8,570 nucleotides of DNA from Verrucomicrobiota bacterium (lineage in GTDB: Bacteria > Verrucomicrobiota > Verrucomicrobiia > Limisphaerales > UBA1096): the NCBI GenBank assembly GCA_015658765.1, contig DQOE01000140.1:1-8570 (forward strand), written 5' to 3'. The first letter of the stretch is position 1, and each line of letters begins with the position of its first letter. Shown here one piece after another: positions 1 to 6,523 of this stretch. The notes under the pieces were generated by a model. The model was not told the origin of the DNA, ran no database searches, and was given only the letters and a program-made list of their open reading frames with translations. The translations under genes and the position numbers were made by a program.

Positions 1-580
1 ACAAAGGCGGCAATATCCCGTTCATCCCCCGAGACGTCGATTTTTACTATGTCCTCCTCCTCCATGCTGTCTTCGGAGGAGTCGGCACCCATTTCCTTGA
101 GAATCTCCTCAAACGCAGCGCCTCCGGCCGCGGCATCCACCTCGTCCTCGCCGTAGTGTTCCTTGACGGCAGCCACAACCTGGGCGGGATCAGCCACCAC
201 CACCTGAATGTCCAAGCCGGTTGTAAAGACGATCTCATCGATCGCGGAGAGGTCAAGGGGATCCAGAAAGGCCACTTGCAACGTCGGGTCAAAATGGGAC
301 ACCGGAATGCACTTGTGCTGCTTGGCCAAGCTGGACGGCAGGAGCTTGATCAATTCCGGGGTGATCATGGCATCGTTGAGATCCATCGACTCCACCCCGA
401 GATGGTCACACAAAGCCTGAATGATCCTGTCGGAGTCCAGATAACCCAAGTCCACCAAGGCCTGAAACGCGGTCACCCCCTTGGTTTCCACCTCACCGGC
501 GGCCTCCTCAATCTGGAACTCGTCCAAAAGGTTCAGATCCGCGATCAACGACAGAAGCGGTATGGACAAATAGTCCGCCA

Positions 581-581
<1 letters not shown>
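1..581 (-). CDS. GspE/PilB-type N-terminal (MshEN-like) protein, 3' end off the window
   Basis: The frame is open from an ATG at 581 to the left edge, giving 193 residues with no stop. Residues about 50-143 follow the GspE/PilB N-terminal fold: an I-x-Q-A-L-C-D-H-L-G-V segment, L-P-S-S-L-A-K (82-87), a V-A-F-L-D-P-L-D-L-S-A-I-D core (103-115) and H-Y-G at 142-144. The same order (L-S-V-T-V-A-M-S-D-P-S-D-L-D-A-I-D, then Y-Y-G) occurs in PilB upstream. An acidic linker follows (about 145-187, E/D/S rich), then D-I-A-A-F, which could correspond to the P-I-I-K-L-V-N entry into the ATPase. The start overlaps the pilT stop by one base (TGATG), so translation is probably coupled. I infer a second PilB/GspE assembly ATPase; a stand-alone MshEN regulator is the alternative because no Walker motif is visible before the edge. 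Confidence 0.8.
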
Positions 582-1687
<1,106 letters not shown>

Positions 1688-1705
1688 ATCTGCTTCAGCT
1701 AAAAA

Positions 1706-3418
1706 TCAATTCTCGTCACCCACGGTGACACGCAACACCTCGTTCGCTGTGGTCATGCCGGCGACCGCCTTGCGGGCACCATCCTCGCGCAGGGTGCGCA
1801 TGCCCACTTCGCGGGCACGCCTGCGCAAATCCGTGGTCGTGACCTTGTTTACGATCATCTTCCGGCTTTCATCATCCACGACGAACACCTCGAACAAGCC
1901 AAACCGGCCCTTGTGCCCGGTGCCGTTGCACTTGTCGCAACCTTTCCCGGCCAGAAAATTGGGATCCTTTATGTTGTCCGGATCGAGGCCAAGCGCCAGG
2001 AGTTCACTCTTCTCCGGTTCGGTCGGCGTTTCGCATTTCGGGCAAATCTTCCGAACCAGGCGCTGCGCCATGAGACACCGCGTGGCAGAGGCGATCAGGA
2101 ACGGCTTCACGCCGATATCCGTCAATCGGGTCACTGCGGAGGGCGCGTCGTTGGTGTGGAGTGTGGAGAAAACCAAATGGCCGGTCAACGAGGCATTGAT
2201 GGCGATGGATGCCGTCTCGTAGTCACGAATCTCGCCCAACATCACCACGTTCGGCGCCTGGCGTAACATCGCCCTGAGCGCGTTGGCGAAAGTCAGATCC
2301 ACTGCGGTGTTCACCTGCACCTGGTTGATTCCCTCGAGCAGATACTCGACCGGATCCTCCACGGTGATGATTTTTCGATCCGGCTTGTTGATGTAGTTCA
2401 GGCAGGAATAAAGGGTGGTGGTTTTCCCCGAGCCAGTCGGGCCGGTCACCAGCAGGATGCCGTCGGGCAACTGGATCAACTTCTCGAATGTCTGCTGGTC
2501 ATCCGCCAAAAAACCCAGCTGGCCAAGGCCAAGCTTCAGCCCCTCCTTGTCCAACAACCGCATGACGATGCTCTCGCCGTGCGTCGTCGGGAGGCAATTG
2601 ACACGCAAGTCAATCGATTTGCCTCCGACGTTGGCCTGGATACGGCCGTCCTGCGGAACGCGTTTCTCGGCAATGTCCATCTCGGACATAATCTTCAAAC
2701 GACTGATCACCGAGGCCTGCAACCGCCTTGGCGGCCCTTTCTGCTCATGGCAAACCCCATCAATCCTGTAACGCATCCGAAACCGCGCCGCCAGTGGCTC
2801 GAGATGAATGTCCGACGCGCCCATACGGAACGCCTCCACAATCATGGTGTTCACCAGCTTGATGATCGGGGTGTCCGCATCGACGGCATCCCCATCCTCC
2901 TCCACACTCACTTCCCCAAGCGTGCTGATCTGCACGTCCCCCTCGGTGATGTCCTGAATCAGTTTGCTGACGCTGTCATCCTTGGCCGCCCCGTAATACT
3001 GCTTGAGGGCATCCTCAATCTCATCCTCATCGGCAACACTGATCTTCACCTCCTTGTTCAGCGCTTGGCCAAGCGCGTCGATCGCATCAAGGTCAGAGGG
3101 GTCGGACATCGCCACCGTGACGCTCAAGTCGTCATGATACAACGGCACCACCTTGTACTGGTGCGCCACGGATCGGGGAACCGAGGAGATCACGTCGTCC
3201 TCAATCGTCTGCTCAGCGATCTCCACAAACTCCACGCCTAATTGCGCCGCCTTGGCCTGGGACACCTGGATCGCCATGACCACACCTTTGGTGATGAGGG
3301 TATCGACAACCCCCTCCCCGCTGGACATGGACTCGTCCTCGGCGAGGGCGCGCTCCTCGTCCGTCACCACTCCCATCTCGGTCAGTGTTTCCAGTAAATA
3401 GTCGTCTCGTGCAGACAC
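1706..3418 (-). CDS. pilB: Type IV pilus assembly ATPase PilB (GspE family)
   Basis: A 570-residue extension ATPase acting at the cytoplasmic face of the pilus machine. Order: N-terminal MshEN/GspE-N domain (about 1-145), acidic linker (146-180), N2 domain with A-S-D-I-H-L-E-P (201-208), then the C-terminal ATPase with Walker A G-P-T-G-S-G-K-T-T (326-334), Asp box T-V-E-D-P-V-E-Y (352-359), Walker B N-V-V-M-L-G-E-I-R-D (390-399, Glu396) and His box T-G-H-L-V-F-S-T-L-H-T (412-422). A zinc tetracysteine is present as C459-x2-C462 and C494-x2-C497, the PilB/GspE signature. The start is GTG at 3418; the sequence just upstream (TTAAGACT) is a poor ribosome binding site. It heads the operon with pilT. 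GspE of a type II secretion system is the alternative, but the adjacent pilT favours PilB. The length is normal for the family. Confidence 0.95.
   Translation of the reverse strand: MSARDDYLLETLTEMGVVTDEERALAEDESMSSGEGVVDTLITKGVVMAIQVSQAKAAQLGVEFVEIAEQTIEDDVISSVPRSVAHQYKVVPLYHDDLSVTVAMSDPSDLDAIDALGQALNKEVKISVADEDEIEDALKQYYGAAKDDSVSKLIQDITEGDVQISTLGEVSVEEDGDAVDADTPIIKLVNTMIVEAFRMGASDIHLEPLAARFRMRYRIDGVCHEQKGPPRRLQASVISRLKIMSEMDIAEKRVPQDGRIQANVGGKSIDLRVNCLPTTHGESIVMRLLDKEGLKLGLGQLGFLADDQQTFEKLIQLPDGILLVTGPTGSGKTTTLYSCLNYINKPDRKIITVEDPVEYLLEGINQVQVNTAVDLTFANALRAMLRQAPNVVMLGEIRDYETASIAINASLTGHLVFSTLHTNDAPSAVTRLTDIGVKPFLIASATRCLMAQRLVRKICPKCETPTEPEKSELLALGLDPDNIKDPNFLAGKGCDKCNGTGHKGRFGLFEVFVVDDESRKMIVNKVTTTDLRRRAREVGMRTLREDGARKAVAGMTTANEVLRVTVGDEN
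3061..3076. repeat. Perfect 16-bp palindrome inside pilB
   Basis: GCGCTTGGCCAAGCGC is its own reverse complement. It falls in the pilB codons for A-L-G-Q-A-L (about residues 115-120). It is the longest member of the CTTGNNCAAG family found across the window at 321, 3064, 3693, 5345, 5785, 5847, 6369, 6815 and 7485 (first base of each). Confidence 0.8.
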
Positions 3419-3430
3419 AGTCTTAATTCA

Positions 3431-3457
3431 GGGGCGCTTAGCCCCAAAGAGCGGGGC
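3431..3457 (-). promoter_or_regulatory. Overlapping GGGGC/GCCCC hairpins before the pilB start
   Basis: On the minus strand the order is GCCCC (3457-3453), GGGGC (3445-3441), GCCCC (3435-3431). The middle segment can pair with either neighbour, giving loops of 7 or 5 bases, so the two hairpins exclude each other. The downstream one ends 12 bases before the GTG start and could affect ribosome access. The stems are only 5 bp, so a role is inferred, not shown. Confidence 0.35.
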
Positions 3458-3485
3458 AGTTTATCCTCATTGAAAACAAAGTAAA
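3458..3485 (-). promoter_or_regulatory. Candidate sigma70-like promoter for pilB
   Basis: On the minus strand TTTACT (3485-3480) and TAAACT (3463-3458) are separated by 16 bp. Each matches four of six consensus bases. Transcription would begin near 3451 and give a leader of about 33 bases. No sigma54 (GG-N10-GC type) element was seen here. This is a weak match in an AT-rich stretch. Confidence 0.25.
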
Positions 3486-3492
3486 AGCAGAC

Positions 3493-3529
3493 AAAAAATC
3501 TTCAGGCGAACCCCAACCGCCTCGAGAAG
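3493..3529 (-). terminator. Rho-independent-type terminator in the pilB leader
   Basis: On the minus strand CTTC (3529-3526), a TCG bulge, AGGCG (3522-3518), a 9-base loop, CGCCT (3508-3504) and GAAG (3503-3500) form a 9-bp bulged stem. It is followed by A and six T (3498-3493). It points toward pilB and ends about 75 bases before the GTG. No minus-strand gene lies immediately upstream, so it would stop antisense transcription from the kinase region, end a short RNA, or act as an attenuator for pilB. Confidence 0.5.
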
Positions 3530-3709
3530 GGCGCAAAGGGCTACCCGAAGCTCCCCGGCCAGCCAAGTCTTAATTCATTTTTTTATCCCGGCGAGGCAGC
3601 AAACCAAGCGCTCCGAAAGCCGGGAGATCATGTCCAGATTGCCTCCGGGGGCCATTTGCGCCACTCTCCCCGCAGTCGAACTTGGCCTGGCGCTTGGCCA
3701 AGCCAGCGC

Positions 3710-4708
3710 ATGGAGTCTCCTCTGCAACTAGTCATCGGGATCGATGGTGGTGCCACTTACAGCCACGGAGTGGCCGCAACGCACGACGGCCGCGTCCTCG
3801 CAGTCGTCCACTCCGCGTCGATGAACTTCACCGGCTCCTACCAAAAGGAAGTCCGCCGGCGGGTCAACGAAATCCTCCGGGACCTCGAGTTGCAACTGCC
3901 CTTCGCGAACGAATTCACCCATTACGCCGTCTCGGCCGCGGGCATCTTCAACGAAGCCACAGCCGACCAGAAGGAAAAGCTCTGTGGCAAAATCTACCCC
4001 TGGAAACGCACCCGCCTCGTGGGCGACTCCATCGCCGCGTTTCAAGGCGCAACACTTGGCCGGCCCGGCGTGCTCGCCATTTGCGGGACAGGCACCAGCA
4101 TCATCGCCTGCAACAAGGAGAAGAAGTTCACACAACTGGGGGGATGGGGTCCGCTGCTCGATGATGTCGGCAGCGCCTACTGGATCGCGCTGAAATGCAT
4201 TCGCGCCACCATCGCGGAGTTCGAGCAGACCGGCCCCAAGACCGCGATCACAGCAGCCCTTTGCGAGTGGCATGAAATCAAAAGCGTGCAGGGATTGATC
4301 CCGGTGATTTACAATCCCGAATTCACCCGCGACAAATTTGCCATCCTTGCCGCCCGGCTGGACAAGGAGATCGGCACAACCGACCCGGTTTATCAGCAAA
4401 TCTGCCGCGAGGCCGGCGAAGCCGTCGGCAACCTCACCCTCCAAGCCGCCGAGAAATCGGGCCTGGACACCTCGCCGCTGCCGCTCTTTTTTTCCGGTGG
4501 CGTCCTCCAGTTCAACCGGGAGGCGATGAAGTCATTCGAGGCGACCGTCCGCAGCAAACACAAGGTGATGCTCAGCCAACCCCGGCTGCCAACCGTGCTC
4601 GGCGCCGCCATGCTCGCCCTGCGGGAAGCAGAAGTGGAAATCACCGACAGCCTCGTGAGCCAACTCGACACGACCTACAAAAACGTCAACGAGCTCCTCT
4701 CCAATTGA
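3710..4708 (+). CDS. BadF/BadG-family ATPase, N-acetylglucosamine kinase-like
   Basis: A 332-residue member of the ASKHA (actin/hexokinase/Hsp70) fold, BadF/BadG/BcrA/BcrD family, likely phosphorylating an amino sugar such as N-acetylglucosamine in the cytoplasm. Visible: phosphate-1 motif G-I-D-G-G-A-T (10-16), likely catalytic Asp106 in V-G-D-S-I-A-A, phosphate-2 motif C-G-T-G-T-S (125-130), G-G-W-G-P-L-L-D-D-V-G-S-A (144-156), and the late F-F-S-G-G-V adenosine-site motif (260-265). Start: the ATG at 3710 places the phosphate-1 motif at the expected distance. An upstream TTG at 3656 would add 18 unconserved residues. No clear ribosome binding site precedes the ATG; the palindrome GCTTGGCCAAGC (3692-3703) occupies that space. 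The gene is alone on its strand, diverges from pilB and converges on the small gene downstream. Substrate is inferred from family only; glucosamine kinase or a murein-sugar kinase is possible. Confidence 0.88.
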   Translation: MESPLQLVIGIDGGATYSHGVAATHDGRVLAVVHSASMNFTGSYQKEVRRRVNEILRDLELQLPFANEFTHYAVSAAGIFNEATADQKEKLCGKIYPWKRTRLVGDSIAAFQGATLGRPGVLAICGTGTSIIACNKEKKFTQLGGWGPLLDDVGSAYWIALKCIRATIAEFEQTGPKTAITAALCEWHEIKSVQGLIPVIYNPEFTRDKFAILAARLDKEIGTTDPVYQQICREAGEAVGNLTLQAAEKSGLDTSPLPLFFSGGVLQFNREAMKSFEATVRSKHKVMLSQPRLPTVLGAAMLALREAEVEITDSLVSQLDTTYKNVNELLSN

Positions 4709-4748
4709 TGCCGCGGCGATGGTGCGAAAAAGCCGCTTCTCCCCCCGG

Positions 4749-4922
4749 TCAGCTTGCCTCCTCGTATTCGATTTCCTCCCCCCAATCCGCGACCTTCAGA
4801 ATGTTCCGGATCTTCCGCCGCTCATAACGGTGCTGCTTCGCCTTACCCGGCTGGGTTTGCGCCTGATGAAAGGGATGCTCCTCGCTCACGAGGCCGGAAA
4901 CGACATCGGTATTTTTTTTCAT
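4749..4922 (-). CDS. Small charged hypothetical protein, 57 residues
   Basis: I do not recognise this protein. It begins at ATG 4922 with M-K-K-N-T-D and has a basic middle (K-A-K-Q-H-R-Y-E-R-R-K) followed by an acidic end (W-G-E-E-I-E-Y-E-E-A-S). It has no membrane segment or signal peptide. The frame is open upstream to 5072, but the extra residues look like random coding and would start on TTG, so the internal ATG is preferred. It lies 40 bp from the kinase stop in convergent orientation, with about 150 bp of apparent non-coding sequence upstream. The charge segregation and composed C terminus suggest a real gene; there is no good ribosome binding site. Confidence 0.5.
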   Translation of the reverse strand: MKKNTDVVSGLVSEEHPFHQAQTQPGKAKQHRYERRKIRNILKVADWGEEIEYEEAS

Positions 4923-5072
4923 TAAGGTTAATGGGTGTAAGGAAGAAACCGTCGGGGAAAAAGTGGGCAAACCACCCTGGCTAGATGCAAGCCTCTCCCC
5001 AGTATGTATCAGACAACACATAACAAACGGTTGCATACTTTGACCCCTCCGCCGCGAAAGCGTTCGAAACAA

Positions 5073-5387
5073 TCAGCAGGAAAATTGAAACGTCCCGGAG
5101 CACCACTCGTCAAGTGACTCCGCCGCAATTAGTTCCATCCCCAAGCCGCAAAATGCCGCCTCCACTTCGGCAAACTGCTCCTCCAAAATCCCCGCCAAAA
5201 CCAACCGCCCAGCCGGTGCCAGCCACGACGCCAACTTGGCTTTTTCAGCAACCAGCAATTCCGACATCAAATTGGCGCAAACCACATCAAACCGCCTCTC
5301 GCCAGGCGGCATTTTCGTCAGATCTCGCTCCTCAAACGCCAGCACTTGGGCAAGTCCGTTTTGTTCCGCGTTTTGCCGGGAAACTCT
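5073..5387 (-). pseudogene. prmA: prmA fragment: 3' third of ribosomal protein L11 methyltransferase
   Basis: The last 104 codons of a PrmA-like gene, ending at TGA 5075-5073. Visible are R-V-S-R-Q-N-A-E-Q-N-G-L (the region after the second SAM-binding strand), F-D-V-V-C-A-N-L (motif IV area, normally D-L-V-V-A-N-I-L), L-A-P-A-G-R-L-V-L-A-G-I-L-E-E-Q and the terminal D-E-W-C-S-G-T-F. PrmA is normally about 280-300 residues and trimethylates L11. Here the N-terminal substrate domain and SAM motif I (G-x-G-S-G) are absent. The frame stays open upstream to 5534, but that part is only the antisense of the nuclease gene. The matching portion has no internal stop, suggesting a recent loss, or an assembly join. 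Confidence 0.8.
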
Positions 5388-5400
5388 ACCTCGGAACTGT

Positions 5401-5763
5401 GTGAGGAGGTGGATTCGTGGGAAGGGCAATCGTTCCACTGAACTCAAGCTGCTCAAGTTGTTTCCCGAGCATGGCATCTCAGGATGGCGGCGACACCTGC
5501 CGTTGCCGGGCGGGCCGGATTTTGTTTTCCCCAAGGAACTTCTTGCAGTTTTTGTGGACGGTTGTTTTTGGCATGGGTGTCCGCGTTGCTACCAAGCGCC
5601 GAAAAAGAACAAGAAGTTTTGGCGCGATAAGGTGACGGGGAATCAACGGCGCGACCGACGCGTTGCCCGGCAATTGCGGACGGAAGGGTGTAGTGTTTGC
5701 AGGGTTTGGGAATCCCAGCTAAAGCGGCCGGTGACGGTCATTCGCCGCATGCTTGGGCGTTAA
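5401..5763 (+). pseudogene. vsr: Vsr-family (very short patch repair) endonuclease, 5' end missing
   Basis: About 120 codons match the core of Vsr-like PD-(D/E)XK nucleases, which nick at T:G mismatches left by cytosine deamination. Counting from the GTG at 5401: I-R-G-K-G-N-R-S-T-E-L (5-15), G-G-P-D-F-V-F (37-43, Asp40 equals the catalytic Asp), V-F-V-D-G-C-F-W-H-G-C (50-60, His58), F-W-R-D-K (73-77), N-Q-R-R-D-R-R (81-87, Asp85), R-V-W-E (101-104). The usual N-terminal 15-20 residues up to the M-S-R-I-R motif are lacking; the sequence reads V-R-R-W-I-R, with an apparent extra Trp, and upstream is antisense to prmA. GTG 5401 could act as a start, so a shortened active enzyme is not excluded. 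GGAGG at 5405-5409 lies after that GTG and cannot serve it. No cytosine methyltransferase is in the window. Confidence 0.7.
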
Positions 5764-5784
5764 TGTTCAGGTCTTCACCTCGCA

Positions 5785-5856
5785 CTTGCTCAAGCGGCAA
5801 CACATCAAAGTCGCGCTCATCATTCGCTGCCGCGATTTGCGAAACGCTTGAACAAG
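5785..5856. repeat. Imperfect 12-bp inverted repeat between vsr and the phosphatase
   Basis: CTTGCTCAAGCG (5785-5796) and CGCTTGAACAAG (5845-5856) pair at 11 of 12 positions, the odd one being a permitted G-U type mismatch, across a 48-base spacer. It lies between the convergent 3' ends of the vsr fragment and the histidine phosphatase. No T-run follows on either strand, so it is not a standard terminator. Each arm also contains the CTTGNNCAAG palindrome. Confidence 0.5.
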
Positions 5857-5864
5857 ATATTTGG

Positions 5865-6509
5865 CTACGCTGCTCCATTCTCTCCCAGCCACAGCCAAGG
5901 GGCGAAGTTGTGCAGCTTGATTTCTGCGCGGTTCGAGCGGTGCTCGATGACGGTCAGGCTGGCGAAGTCGACCTCGAAGCGGTCCATTTTCGAAAACGGC
6001 TCGTCAAGCAGCAGGGCCAACAGCATCCGGATCACGCCGCCGTGGCACAGCACAAGCACGTCCTGTCCCGCCCCTTCGCCCATCATTTGCTCCAGACTGC
6101 CGCGAATGCGTGACCGGTATCCGCCCATCGACTCGGCTTCTGCGACGTCTCCGTTCTCCAAATGCACAAGCCAGTCCTCGGCATCGACGCCGAATTTTTC
6201 CTGTATCTCGTGCCACTTGTGGCCAGTCCAAACGCCAAAATCGACTTCGCGCAATTCGTCAATCACCTCGGCCTCCCGGCCAAGCGCATCGAGCAGCGGC
6301 TTCGCCGTCTGCCGCACCCGAACCATCGGGCTGCGGTAAATGTGGTCGAAGTTGCGGCCCTGCAAAAACTTGGCCAAGCCCTTGGCCTGCTCGTGGCCAG
6401 TCGCCGACAGTTCCATGTCGATACTGCCACCGAAAACCTGATGGTACGCCTCATCGACTTCGCCGTGGCGGACGAGATGCAGGCGTGTCGGCTGTTCCCT
6501 GACGTACAT
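5865..6509 (-). CDS. Histidine phosphatase family protein (phosphoglycerate mutase-like)
   Basis: A 214-residue cytoplasmic protein of the histidine phosphatase superfamily branch 1. Visible: L-V-R-H-G-E (12-17) with the phospho-accepting His15 and Arg14, Arg59 in Y-R-S-P-M-V-R-V-R-Q-T-A (58-69), the proton-donor Glu88 in L-R-E-V-D-F-G-V-W-T-G (86-96), and the second catalytic His156 in L-C-H-G-G-V-I (154-160). The set of catalytic residues is complete and the length is typical. The L-R-E-x-D-F-G-x-W-x-G motif resembles alpha-ribazole phosphatase (CobC) and broad-specificity phosphatases more than true mutases, but no cobalamin gene is nearby, so the substrate is unknown. It begins 14 bp after the RNase PH stop and is likely translated from the same message. 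Confidence 0.9.
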   Translation of the reverse strand: MYVREQPTRLHLVRHGEVDEAYHQVFGGSIDMELSATGHEQAKGLAKFLQGRNFDHIYRSPMVRVRQTAKPLLDALGREAEVIDELREVDFGVWTGHKWHEIQEKFGVDAEDWLVHLENGDVAEAESMGGYRSRIRGSLEQMMGEGAGQDVLVLCHGGVIRMLLALLLDEPFSKMDRFEVDFASLTVIEHRSNRAEIKLHNFAPWLWLGENGAA

Positions 6510-6523
6510 GATGCGCGGCTGTT

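Larger units (their letters stand above)
3419..3577. repeat. 12-bp direct repeat AGTCTTAATTCA in the pilB leader
   Basis: AGTCTTAATTCA occurs exactly at 3419-3430 and 3566-3577, 147 bp apart. Read on the minus strand it is TGAATTAAGACT, and the downstream copy abuts the pilB GTG start. The two copies enclose 135 bp containing the candidate terminator, promoter and hairpins. It could be a paired operator, a leftover of a local duplication, or a target-site duplication around a small insertion; no terminal inverted repeats were seen. Confidence 0.6.

Noticed and set aside
2579..3241. A 220-residue plus-strand open frame inside pilB
   Set aside because: Antisense shadow of conserved PilB sequence with no recognisable domain.
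3500..3577. A c-di-GMP-I (GEMM) riboswitch-like string GCGCAAAGGG on the plus strand upstream of the kinase
   Set aside because: Only the GCAAAG core and a loose GGCGAACC match; the required GGC/GCC closing stem and GAAA tetraloop stem are absent, and the stretch is better explained by the minus-strand terminator hairpin.
3728..4444. A 238-residue minus-strand open frame inside the kinase
   Set aside because: Antisense shadow; the kinase motifs on the plus strand account for this sequence.
4713..4736. A GCGGC...GCCGC stem between the kinase and the small gene as a terminator
   Set aside because: Five base pairs, a 14-base loop and no clean T-run on either strand.
4957..4975. A short GTGG/CCAC stem with five T on the minus strand after the prmA fragment
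   Set aside because: A four-base-pair stem is too weak to call a terminator.
4923..5072. A longer 107-residue form of the small protein starting at 5072
   Set aside because: It would start on TTG directly beside the prmA stop, and the added 50 residues look random; the ATG at 4922 is the likelier start.
5388..5534. The upstream part of the 153-codon minus frame as a new N terminus for PrmA
   Set aside because: This part is simply the reverse strand of the conserved nuclease sequence and shows no PrmA similarity.
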